The notes under the pieces: model-generated
Told to the model about the DNA's origin: nothing
Databases searched by the model: none
Seen by the model: the letters and a program-made list of their open reading frames with translations, nothing else
Shown here: positions 26,520 through 32,681 of the stretch, piece after piece
How positions within the stretch are numbered: the stretch's first letter is position 1
Layout of the letters: every line of letters begins with the position of its first letter
Translations under genes and position numbers: made by a program
Origin: Candidatus Zixiibacteriota bacterium
GTDB lineage: Bacteria > Zixibacteria > MSB-5A5 > GN15 > JAAZOE01
Direction: 5' to 3'
Length of the DNA: 32,681 nt
Assembly: GCA_036480375.1 (NCBI GenBank)
Contig: JAZGGI010000016.1
Location: forward strand, 1-32,681

Positions 26520-26579
26520 AAATATACTAAATCTCTCAAAGGCTCCAACTACGTCATCGAACGGCGTAAGAAGTATTAG
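26520..26579 (+). pseudogene. orphan copy of the GGDEF gene 3' end (direct repeat copy 2)
   Basis: This 60-bp fragment encodes the same last 19 residues and TAG stop as the GGDEF gene at 25921-25980, starting KYTKSLKGSN. It differs at five bases, all third codon positions and all silent. No start or rest of gene precedes it; the upstream 94 bp contain the VOC promoter. Silent-only divergence means both copies were under coding selection until recently. Confidence 0.92.
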
Positions 26580-26640
26580 GGCGAGCGCGTAACCCAAAAA
26601 TTAATATTACGTACCCCACAGCAATGCTGTATAATTTTTG

Positions 26641-27777
26641 TTAATTATCCGTTAACTGATTAAACCAAATGCCAGCACTTCCATTTCTATAAAAAGTAAT
26701 AAAAATATCCAGATCGCCGTCATTGTCGAGATCCTTGATATCACAGCCGTGGCTTTCGAATTGCTCATCCAGTCTAATTCCGGAATCGAAAAACGTCCCT
26801 TTCCCGTCGTTCATCCACACTTGGGCAGGATTATTCACGTTGGTAATGACGAGATCGATATGGCCGTCATTGTTTAAATCCCCAACTCCAATTTTTCCAC
26901 TACCCACCGAAGCCAGCTCTTGTCCCTTGGTTAGTCGACCTGTCCCATCATTATTCAAAATCCCAACAGGGTGGGCACCTAAATCAGTGTAGATCACATC
27001 CATATCTCCATCATTTTCAATATCAGCAAACCAGGTCCAAATATATTGACCGCGCACCAGTTCAGATTCTGGAAGAAATGCATAGCTCTCGAAATTCCCT
27101 TTCATATCGTTCAAATAGACCCGAAATCCTATTTCACCGCTTCGAGCCGTCCGGGCAATATTTCCTCCTTGACTGGTGAGTTCCATTATGCTTTCCCTAA
27201 TTAAGATGTCGACTGCACCGTCTCCGTTCAGGTCACAAAATGCTGCATCCTTTGGAATTGAGGATTCGCCTTTTTCGAATTGGCCGCTTCCGTCATTTAT
27301 CCAATCGAAGTATTGACCGACTCCTGTTTCAATAATAGCATCAAGATCACCGTCATAATCAAGGTCAACGAGCCTTACAAACATTGGGAAGCCCGGCTCA
27401 TTCTCGCCAATATCCCGATCGCCTTTTTCGAATATGCCACTGCCTGTGTTTGAATATATATGACAGTTCTCTCCGTCGGTGGGAGTAGTTATCAAATCTA
27501 TATCGCCGTCCAGATCAATATCGCCACCTACGATTCCATGATGGGTCCTGACTTGCTGAGATTCTATAAAATTGCCTGTCCCGTCATTCAACAAGATCAA
27601 TGACTGGCCATAATTTGATATTACCGCAAGAAACAACCCGGTGCTGTATATGGATTCAAAAGTTTGCGTACTCTTTTTAAACTCCGGAATTGTAATGGTT
27701 GATGATTGCGCGGAAACAACTGCTGTCATAGAGATAATTACCAGCCCAGAAACCAATATTAATCGCATGGCTGTCAT
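26641..27777 (-). CDS. secreted FG-GAP/VCBS-repeat protein
   Basis: A 378-residue exported protein. A Sec signal peptide (MTAMRLILVSGLVIISMTAVVSAQ, likely cleavage after about residue 23) precedes a domain of repeated calcium-binding D-x-D/N-x-D-G loops: DIDLDGDIDL, DLDYDGDLDA, DLNGDGAVDI, DIENDGDMDV, DLNNDGHIDL and DLDNDGDLDI. Interspersed NDGxGxF units are typical of an integrin-alpha-like beta-propeller. No catalytic domain is seen. The ATG at 27777 has GGATGA upstream. It follows the PD40 gene by 18 bp, so the two are probably co-expressed and act outside the cytoplasm. Confidence 0.88.
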   Translation of the reverse strand: MTAMRLILVSGLVIISMTAVVSAQSSTITIPEFKKSTQTFESIYSTGLFLAVISNYGQSLILLNDGTGNFIESQQVRTHHGIVGGDIDLDGDIDLITTPTDGENCHIYSNTGSGIFEKGDRDIGENEPGFPMFVRLVDLDYDGDLDAIIETGVGQYFDWINDGSGQFEKGESSIPKDAAFCDLNGDGAVDILIRESIMELTSQGGNIARTARSGEIGFRVYLNDMKGNFESYAFLPESELVRGQYIWTWFADIENDGDMDVIYTDLGAHPVGILNNDGTGRLTKGQELASVGSGKIGVGDLNNDGHIDLVITNVNNPAQVWMNDGKGTFFDSGIRLDEQFESHGCDIKDLDNDGDLDIFITFYRNGSAGIWFNQLTDN

Positions 27778-27795
27778 TTTTCATCCAATCTATTT

Positions 27796-28713
27796 TTATT
27801 TTGCCGGTCTCAACTCTTCGATGAATGAAGCGTCAACCCAGAAGATATTTACATCGTCTGAAAATCTGGAAAAAAATAAATAATTGTTGTCACGAGAAAC
27901 AAATGCAGCCATTTCATGTGCTGTAGTATTAATATCTGAATTCAACCGGATAGGCTCAGTCCAATTTTCAGTGGAATCTTTGAAGCTAATAAATAAATTC
28001 GCATTTCCATGATCGCTGTATGAATCAAAAATAATATATGATTCATCGGGAGCAATAAACGGATGCGCCGATTCACTTATTTTGTTTATGGGACCTTTAA
28101 GTACTTCCGGAGTTTGATAATGTCCATCAATACATTTTGAAACGCAAAACGCATCGGACCCCGAAAAATATAGATTCCCATTATTTGCCACAGTAACAAA
28201 CATGCAAAATTCAGTATCTAATTCTAATACCTTTAAGTCAATCCATCCACTATCAGTTTTTGTGGCACACCGTTGTTGAAGAATTGCGGTATTGTTTTTT
28301 CCGCTTCCAAATATCAAGCTCTTGCCGTCGGGAGTAATATGTGGTTCAAAATCAAAAAAACCCGCAGAAGGTTTACCGATAAATTCCGCAATACGTGGTT
28401 CTATCCACTTATTATTTTCTTCCCTTGTTGTAAATATCATATTAACGCCCTCTGGCGGGCGGTATGTATAAAAACATTCTTTACCATCGGGAGAGAATGT
28501 TATTGTTAATACCCCTCCATCACTATTCAGTATTCCCGGAGCGAATAGTTCCGGAGTTTTCCCTGGAGGTTTTTGGCCCAGATAAGGACCGGTAAGAATT
28601 GGAAAATTCTCACTTGTGGCCAAGGAATTATCCTGTGATTTAGGATGTGAGACAAAGCATAATACGACGATAAGTGAAATCCCCGTAATCGATAAGATTT
28701 TGAATTTTTGCAT
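27796..28713 (-). CDS. exported PD40/TolB-like beta-propeller protein
   Basis: A 305-residue protein with an N-terminal signal peptide or anchor (KILSITGISLIVVLCFVSHP). The body has WD40-like PD40 repeats: LTITFSPDGKECFYTYRP, EPHITPDGKSLIFGSG, VTVANNGNLYFSGS, HPFIAPDESYIIFDSYSD and AAFVSRDNNYLFFSRFSDD. Such periplasmic or surface propellers usually bind partners; none is known here. A GGGAG site lies 6 bp upstream of the ATG. First gene of a two-gene unit with the FG-GAP protein. Confidence 0.85.
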   Translation of the reverse strand: MQKFKILSITGISLIVVLCFVSHPKSQDNSLATSENFPILTGPYLGQKPPGKTPELFAPGILNSDGGVLTITFSPDGKECFYTYRPPEGVNMIFTTREENNKWIEPRIAEFIGKPSAGFFDFEPHITPDGKSLIFGSGKNNTAILQQRCATKTDSGWIDLKVLELDTEFCMFVTVANNGNLYFSGSDAFCVSKCIDGHYQTPEVLKGPINKISESAHPFIAPDESYIIFDSYSDHGNANLFISFKDSTENWTEPIRLNSDINTTAHEMAAFVSRDNNYLFFSRFSDDVNIFWVDASFIEELRPAK

Positions 28714-28763
28714 TTATAACTCCCAGCGCATTTGGTTGTATGCTTATTGGATTTTGTCTTAAT

Positions 28764-28769
28764 ATTATA
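28764..28769 (-). promoter_or_regulatory. possible -10 element for the PD40/FG-GAP unit
   Basis: A perfect TATAAT on the minus strand about 50 bp before the PD40 start codon. No good -35 lies at 16-18 bp, so this may be an activator-dependent promoter or chance in AT-rich DNA. Confidence 0.3.
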
Positions 28770-28814
28770 TTAATAGACGTAGAAAGATAGCGGGATGTTC
28801 ATCGGAAAATTAAT

Positions 28815-28880
28815 AAAAAAACCAGACACTGGATTTTCTGCAAGTCTTTGCCAAAAATACGGGTTAGTGTCAGGTGTTTT
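28815..28880 (+). repeat. palindromic dispersed repeat, copy A
   Basis: ACCAGACACT (28821-28830) pairs with AGTGTCAGGT (28866-28875) with one mismatch, flanked by an A-run on the left and TTTT on the right. The loop resembles copies B and C (AAGTCTTTG, TACGGGTT). It is the most diverged copy. It continues downstream into a stretch shared with copy B that ends in a tRNA anticodon arm (28901-28918). Confidence 0.75.
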
Positions 28881-28888
28881 CTACTGTT

Positions 28889-28921
28889 AGGACAATTGAA
28901 CGGGCTCATAACCCGAAGGTC
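28889..28921 (+). pseudogene. tRNA-Met(CAU)-derived fragment attached to copy A
   Basis: The 18-bp CGGGCTCATAACCCGAAG (28901-28918) is a tRNA anticodon arm: stem CGGG/CCCG and loop CTCATAA with CAU anticodon. It is followed by GGTC, as in a normal variable loop, and then diverges. The preceding GGACAATTGAA is shared with copy B. There is no acceptor, D or T arm, so it cannot be a working tRNA. Confidence 0.6.
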
Positions 28922-28969
28922 CTATTCTACGTTATTATTGCCCCGATTTAGCGTAAAGCGAATAAGTTG

Positions 28970-29308
28970 CTATACTTCATGTCCGATGGTGAAGATCGCT
29001 GTTGGATCGATATATACGCTCCAGGATCTAACAAAATCTTTGCCCGCATCGGTCCCGAGAAAACTTAGCATCGCATCCAAATCAGATACTTCAATTTTGG
29101 CAACATAAAGGTAGGGTGGTTCTGCAGGCAATTCTCCCTCTGGTTCGGAAACAGCAGGGCCAAGAACCTTATCTATCTTCCAGGTTTTAAAATCTGTACA
29201 CCAAGGGGCACCCCTCACCCCTGGAATTTTTGTTTGGATGAGATAGCTATCGTATTCCTCAGCCTTTTGGTTCTCTTTCAGATTGTAAACTGCAAAAAGA
29301 GTTGGCAT
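28970..29308 (-). CDS. small dimeric alpha/beta-barrel protein, HapK (REDY)-like
   Basis: A 112-residue protein beginning MPTLFAVYNLKENQKAEEYDSYLIQTKIPGVR. The opening strand, YDSY helix and PxVR turn, a central DFKTWKIDKVLG and the ending FVRSWSVYIDPTAIFTIGHEV resemble the REDY-like HapK family of ferredoxin-like dimers, where some members sit in pyrrole-antibiotic clusters. No such cluster is here, so function is unknown. A clear GGAGG lies 7 bp before the ATG. The gene lies alone between repeat copies A and B, on the strand opposite to the tRNA fragments. Confidence 0.7.
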   Translation of the reverse strand: MPTLFAVYNLKENQKAEEYDSYLIQTKIPGVRGAPWCTDFKTWKIDKVLGPAVSEPEGELPAEPPYLYVAKIEVSDLDAMLSFLGTDAGKDFVRSWSVYIDPTAIFTIGHEV

Positions 29309-29462
29309 ATTTACGCCTCCTTTTTATCAATTAATTTATGATGATTAGCATTTATCTAGAGAGCCGTATTGCTTCTAACATAATACTATCCGACGCTTTT
29401 TCCCAGCAATTTATTCTACTAAAGAGTCAATATCAACAAGAAAAGAATCAAAAGAAAAGCTG

Positions 29463-29555
29463 ACAGAATTTACCAAAAAGCAGAAAAATAAAAAACACCA
29501 GACACTAAAAATTTCGTAAGTTGTTGCTATTACTACAGGTTAGTGTCTGGTACTC
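29463..29555 (+). repeat. palindromic dispersed repeat, copy B
   Basis: ACCAGACACTA (29497-29507) pairs perfectly with TAGTGTCTGGT (29541-29551). The loop contains CGTAAGT, ATTACTACAGGTTAG. Upstream similarity to copy C extends left to ACAGAATT (29463-29470). Where copy C has a G-C pair closing the stem, copy B has A-T, a compensatory change. Confidence 0.85.
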
Positions 29556-29576
29556 TCCGTTGTCTGGACAATTGAA

Positions 29577-29642
29577 ACGGGCTCATAACCCGAAGCACCT
29601 TCAAGGTGGTTGTCGCAGGTTCAAATCCTGCCCCGGCTACCA
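29577..29642 (+). pseudogene. tRNA-Met(CAU) 3' portion, 5' half missing
   Basis: From the anticodon arm onward this looks like a tRNA: CGGG-CTCATAA-CCCG (anticodon CAU at 29584-29586), T arm GCAGG-TTCAAAT-CCTGC (29615-29631), then CCCGGCT, discriminator A and encoded CCA (29640-29642). The matching 5' acceptor strand AGCCGGG and a D arm are absent; the repeat element stands there instead. The variable region is 21 bases instead of about 5, as if 16 bases (CACCTTCAAGGTGGTT) were inserted into AG/GTC. Probably a dead remnant, for example one side of an insertion into a tRNA gene. Confidence 0.7.
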
Positions 29643-29764
29643 AATACTTACACCACAATGCCTTGCGGGATTAATGTGGATAATAGAAGTCCACCGCATA
29701 TTGACATTCTGACAGAATTATCAGAGTATGGTTTTAGAATAAAGAATCGTAGGTGAATCGGCTG

Positions 29765-32041
29765 TCAAACCATGACCTTTGCTTGCCTATCCAATTCTTC
29801 TCTGACTGCCACCGCGATGGCTTTCTTTGTTAAGGGCTTCTTAACGAAGGCTCCGATACCCAGCGCTTGCGCCTCCCGAACTCTATCGCTCTCTGAAAAC
29901 CCTGAAACAATGATGGCCTTCTGATTTGGATTGATGTCTAATATTCGCCGATATGTTTCAGTCCCATCCATGCCCGGGGGCATGACCATATCGAGAATCA
30001 GGAGATCCTGGGGATTCTCTCTCAGAAACTTAATAGCCTTCTCTCCACTCTCAACGGCACTAGTCTCGTACCCCAGCTTCTTCAGGAGGTTCGTGGATAC
30101 ATTCCGTTGCACTTCATCATCATCGATTACCAAGACTGTTTCATTTCCGCCAATCGACTCGTAGGAAGGTTTTTCATCCAGCGAGCCGCGAGTGATTGGA
30201 AAATAGACGTAAAACGATGTTCCCTTGCCAAGCTTGGTCTCTAAGTCCAAGTATCCTCCGTGGTCCTTGACGACCGCATCGACAACACTCAAGCCGAGGC
30301 CGGAACCGCATTTCTTGTCGGCAGACTTGGTTGAAAAGAAAGGATCAAGGATCTTCTGGATTATATCATCCGGAATACCACAGCCGTTGTCGGAAACAGT
30401 GAGTTTGACATATTCCCCCCTGGGAACTCGATCAAACGCAACCGAGGTATCATCAGCATAGTAGTTTTCAGTCTTGATAGTAACTTGCCCAATATTCTGC
30501 ATTGCATCCTGGGCATTCACCAGCAGATTGGTCAGCATGCGATGAATCTGTGCGGATCCACCCTTGATTTTCATAAGGTCATCGCAAAGATCCGTCTTGA
30601 CCGTCACGGTTTTTATCCGTGATTGGATATCCAGTGCCGTCTGCAACACAACTCGGTTTAGATCGATTACTTCCTGATTATAATGGCCGCGTCGCCCCAT
30701 GGTCAGCAGATCCTGGCTGATTTCGGAGATCTTCTTTGCGGCTTCTTCGATACTATCAAGATACGCATGGGCCTTGTGGTCGCGCGGAAACTCATCGCGA
30801 ATGAATTCGGGGTAGGCCATTATCGGCGCCAGGAGATTATTGAAGTCGTGAGCCACTTGCCCGGCAATCGTACCCGCCAATTCAAGTCGAGCCGCACGCG
30901 CCTCCAACTCCTGCAAACGCTTGGTTTCGCTGATGTCCGTACAAAACGCCATGAACCGGTTTTCAGAAAGGGCCACAGCATCCAGCGAAGTCCAAGCAAT
31001 GGATCCGTCTTTGCATTTAAGTCTGAATTCGGTCTTAGCGATACCTCTTTTTCTCAAGTTTTCAAAACTCTCCAAAGCCTCATTATATGTCTCGGGATCA
31101 ATGATATCAGATATGGCCATGTTGGTGAGTTCTGGTTCTGAATAGCCGGTCAGGTCACATGCTGCCTGGTTGACCTCAACATAGTGTCCCTTGGCATCGG
31201 CAATAAATATTCCATCCGGAGCACTGGAAATATATGTCCTGAACTTCGCTTCGCTATCACGGAGCGCCTCCTCCGCCCGATTACGTTCGCGCACACGGCC
31301 CCGGATGTTGCGGGCGCCGATGGCCAGCGCCGCAAGGCCAAGCAACCAGAGCAGCCCCAGAGCAAGAGTGTGCTCCACGAGCTCGTCATGCGCTGCCGCG
31401 TAGTAGGCTCCCGCCGGGATCGATACGCCAAAACCGCCACGCACGTCGCCCTCCTTGTAGCCCTGGTGCCCGTGGCATTTCAGGCATGTTGTTTTCACTA
31501 TCACCGGGCGCATCAGGCGCAAGTATGGCTTGCCGTCGATCTCGGTAAACTCGTTGACTTCTGTATTACCGCGGTCAAAGGACTCGAGCGCCGTTCGCTC
31601 CCACTCGTCAGGAGCGTTCTTGGGACGCAGCGGCTTCAGGCTGGTGAGGTGACCCATGGCGCCGTACTGTTCTTCATAATCTTCCATCGTCTGGCGGATC
31701 ATGTACGCCGGGTTCATCAGTGTTAGTTTCTTACCCTCTGTTGTTACGATGTCACGGTCGGGTATGTGCGAGAGATAAGGATTAGGCAGTGTGTGGTCCG
31801 TTGGTGGTACGTAGACGCCACCGTGTGCGGCTCCCCAGTAGCGGAAGGCCTGGTCTTTTAAGAAATGAGTACGGGCCTCGTTTCGGACGAGCTCGCGCGT
31901 CTTTTGCATCTCGTGCAGTGCAATCCAAAGGGCCAGAGAGATTACGAGCAGTGTCCACGCCGCCGCCAGTAGCACGGCGTATTTCGCCACGGCCAACGGA
32001 TGATTCCGGTCTTTGCCCGGTTCACTCCTGACGTGCCTCAT
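29765..32041 (-). CDS. hybrid histidine kinase with DUF3365 (CxxCH) sensor, PAS and receiver domains
   Basis: A 758-residue membrane sensor kinase. A membrane segment (about 20-42) is followed by a periplasmic DUF3365/Tll0287-like domain containing CLKCH (C186, C189, H190), a c-type haem attachment motif. A second membrane segment (about 225-245), a PAS domain (about 262-380, SAPDGIFIADAKGHYVEVN), a HisKA domain with H398 (GQVAHDFNNLL), a HATPase domain (N box NLLVNAQDAM, DNGCGIP, GSGLGLS) and a C-terminal receiver with phospho-acceptor D684 (LLILDMVMPPGMDG) follow. It probably senses redox state or a gas through haem. No separate regulator is adjacent. The N-terminal third is visibly GC-richer than its surroundings, suggesting transfer. 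The start site is only moderately supported. Confidence 0.92.
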   Translation of the reverse strand: MRHVRSEPGKDRNHPLAVAKYAVLLAAAWTLLVISLALWIALHEMQKTRELVRNEARTHFLKDQAFRYWGAAHGGVYVPPTDHTLPNPYLSHIPDRDIVTTEGKKLTLMNPAYMIRQTMEDYEEQYGAMGHLTSLKPLRPKNAPDEWERTALESFDRGNTEVNEFTEIDGKPYLRLMRPVIVKTTCLKCHGHQGYKEGDVRGGFGVSIPAGAYYAAAHDELVEHTLALGLLWLLGLAALAIGARNIRGRVRERNRAEEALRDSEAKFRTYISSAPDGIFIADAKGHYVEVNQAACDLTGYSEPELTNMAISDIIDPETYNEALESFENLRKRGIAKTEFRLKCKDGSIAWTSLDAVALSENRFMAFCTDISETKRLQELEARAARLELAGTIAGQVAHDFNNLLAPIMAYPEFIRDEFPRDHKAHAYLDSIEEAAKKISEISQDLLTMGRRGHYNQEVIDLNRVVLQTALDIQSRIKTVTVKTDLCDDLMKIKGGSAQIHRMLTNLLVNAQDAMQNIGQVTIKTENYYADDTSVAFDRVPRGEYVKLTVSDNGCGIPDDIIQKILDPFFSTKSADKKCGSGLGLSVVDAVVKDHGGYLDLETKLGKGTSFYVYFPITRGSLDEKPSYESIGGNETVLVIDDDEVQRNVSTNLLKKLGYETSAVESGEKAIKFLRENPQDLLILDMVMPPGMDGTETYRRILDINPNQKAIIVSGFSESDRVREAQALGIGAFVKKPLTKKAIAVAVREELDRQAKVMV

Positions 32042-32315
32042 ACCTGTTCAGTACCTCATATACTGCAATTCACGGATTCTTCCACGCGCTCTTTCTTTGG
32101 TCTTTATCATCAATCATGGGCGGTCTCAAGTCAACTTTACCACTCACAACGACGTTACAGCCTATGGAATAATCCCCCCTATAATATCGGCAGATTGTTT
32201 ATAAATGTTAACGGTAAGCTACAGAAGGATACCAGACTATCATCTCCATCATTATCGATTTTAGCATATACCTCTTTCTAATATATTTCAACAGAATTGG
32301 CCAAAGTAGAATATA
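32042..32315. other. non-coding stretch upstream of the histidine kinase
   Basis: AT-leaning sequence without a convincing gene on either strand. On the minus strand a TTGACT (32129-32134) about 90 bp before the kinase start is a possible -35, but no good -10 is at standard spacing. The last 25 bases (from ACAGAATT, 32291) belong to the upstream extension of repeat copy C. Confidence 0.5.
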
Positions 32316-32386
32316 AAAAAAACACCAGACACTGTGCTTCCCGTAAGTCTTTGATATTATTACAGGTCAGTGTCTGGTGTTTTTTT
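32316..32386. repeat. palindromic dispersed repeat, copy C, with perfect 19-bp inverted repeats
   Basis: AAAAAAACACCAGACACTG (32316-32334) is the exact reverse complement of 32368-32386, around a 33-base loop with an inner GTAA/TTAC pair (32343-32346, 32360-32363). A-run on one side and T-run on the other make it a bidirectional terminator in form. It lies 20 bp after the stop of the OPT-like gene and upstream of the kinase gene. Unlike copies A and B it has no tRNA fragment on its right. Confidence 0.9.
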
Positions 32387-32406
32387 CAATTTGTGCATCT
32401 AATTAA

Positions 32407-32681
32407 TCAGGCTTTTTTCCCTCCGAATGAGCGGGCAACCAAAAACAATACAGTTGCAAGTCCAAGAACCATTATGAGCGAAATCGGTTCGCCCCAGGTC
32501 CCGGTCATAAATGATAATGCAGTATATTCTTCGGTGAATGCTTTGAAAGAGGGAATTCCCGCAATCAAACCGGCCGAGAGTACGCCGATAAGGCCGCCTC
32601 CCGCGACAAGGCCGGAGCCGAATAATTGAATAATCCCGGTTAGAAAAATAAAGGCCATCTCAAATAAATGGGATGGCCCCA
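32407..32681 (-). CDS. C-terminal part of a probable OPT-family transporter (runs off the window)
   Basis: The frame is open to the right edge, so only the last 91 or so residues are seen. They contain two hydrophobic segments, FLTGIIQLFGSGLVAGGGLIGVLSAGLIAG and PISLIMVLGLATVLFLVA, and end FGGKKA. The glycine-rich SGLVAGGGLIGVL resembles the SGLIAGEGLxGVL motif near the end of prokaryotic oligopeptide transporters. Family identity is tentative because most of the gene is missing. Copy C of the palindromic repeat lies just after its stop and could end its transcript. Confidence 0.55.
   Translation of the reverse strand, partial: GPSHLFEMAFIFLTGIIQLFGSGLVAGGGLIGVLSAGLIAGIPSFKAFTEEYTALSFMTGTWGEPISLIMVLGLATVLFLVARSFGGKKA

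Larger units (their letters stand above)
29309..29764. other. 456-bp gap holding repeat B and a tRNA remnant
   Basis: 29309-29462 is AT-rich, and I see no clear promoter for the HapK-like gene in it. 29463-29555 is repeat copy B with its upstream extension. 29577-29642 is the tRNA-Met-derived fragment. From 29658 a 32-codon frame (MPCGINVDNRSP...) runs to 29756 without a ribosome site. It looks like protein sequence in composition but cannot be supported as a gene. Confidence 0.6.

Noticed and set aside
24128-26579. xerD as the integrase of a mobile island ending in the duplicated gene end
   Set aside because: Sequence and length are those of housekeeping XerD, it lies outside the repeat-bounded segment, and no dif-like site is visible in the 60-bp repeats. 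A role in trans is possible only as speculation.
29577-29642. A complete functional tRNA-Met gene
   Set aside because: No 5' acceptor strand complementary to CCCGGCT and no D arm exist upstream, and the variable region has about 16 extra bases.
29658-29756. 32-codon ORF (MPCGINVDNRSP...)
   Set aside because: No ribosome binding site and no recognisable family. It may be a remnant of a gene, but cannot be supported as coding.
32335-32367. GTAAGT ... TTACAG in the repeat loop resembling spliceosomal intron borders
   Set aside because: The window is clearly bacterial, the sites are intergenic and only about 20 bp apart, so the match is coincidence.
28815-32386. Repeat copies A-C as integron attC sites with gene cassettes
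   Set aside because: The repeats lack the paired RYYYAAC / GTTRRRY core boxes, no integron integrase is present, and the segment B-C holds a 2.3-kb kinase, unlike a cassette.

Overview
The window looks like a chromosomal segment of an uncultured diderm bacterium with moderate GC. Evidence for an outer membrane is a lipoprotein followed by an MsbA-like exporter and four glycosyltransferases, including a GT9 heptosyltransferase-type enzyme. The mitochondrial-type citrate synthase, ATP-type PEP carboxykinase and general gene style would fit an FCB-group or candidate-phylum lineage such as Zixibacteria. That placement is inference, because no rRNA or marker phylogeny is available here.

Left part, minus strand (about 8.4 kb down to 0.2 kb): a central-carbon operon starts at a good sigma70-type promoter (8341-8369). 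It runs prfB (with a textbook +1 programmed frameshift), pta, a class I aminotransferase, pckA, an FmdB-type zinc ribbon and a GlcD-like FAD oxidase, with gaps of -3 to 34 bp. A mitochondrial-type citrate synthase follows, with its own probable promoter and a Fur-box-like palindrome. Two tandem 37-bp hairpin repeats lie after it.

Middle part, plus strand (8.5-26.0 kb): a metallo-beta-lactamase-fold hydrolase, a PHP phosphoesterase and 3-methyladenine DNA glycosylase; then glutamate dehydrogenase; an M50 protease whose ribosome binding site lies in a hairpin arm; a lipoprotein; and an envelope glycan block (ABC exporter, GT4, GT9, GT2, GT4) with overlapping or near-overlapping genes. Then come a bifunctional-looking Rel (p)ppGpp enzyme, a zinc-ribbon/TPR membrane protein, a metal permease with a TTG start, ComF, XerD and a degenerate GGDEF protein. 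These look like ordinary chromosomal genes.

Right part (26.0-32.7 kb) is accessory. Genes are all on the minus strand, spacing is looser, and composition shifts (AT-rich at 26-29.5 kb, GC-richer in the first third of the histidine kinase gene). It holds a VOC-fold gene, two secreted propeller-type proteins (FG-GAP and PD40), a HapK-like small protein, a hybrid histidine kinase with a c-type-haem-like DUF3365 sensor, and the end of a probable OPT transporter.

Two structures stand out. (1) The VOC gene with its own promoter sits between two 60-bp copies of the 3' end of the GGDEF gene; the copies differ only at five synonymous third positions. (2) A palindromic repeat of about 70-95 bp occurs three times (near 28.8, 29.5 and 32.3 kb) with compensatory stem changes. 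In two copies it is joined to a tRNA-Met(CAU)-derived fragment, and these two flank the HapK-like gene. Both arrangements look like single-gene insertions of about 0.6-0.7 kb bounded by duplicated host gene ends.
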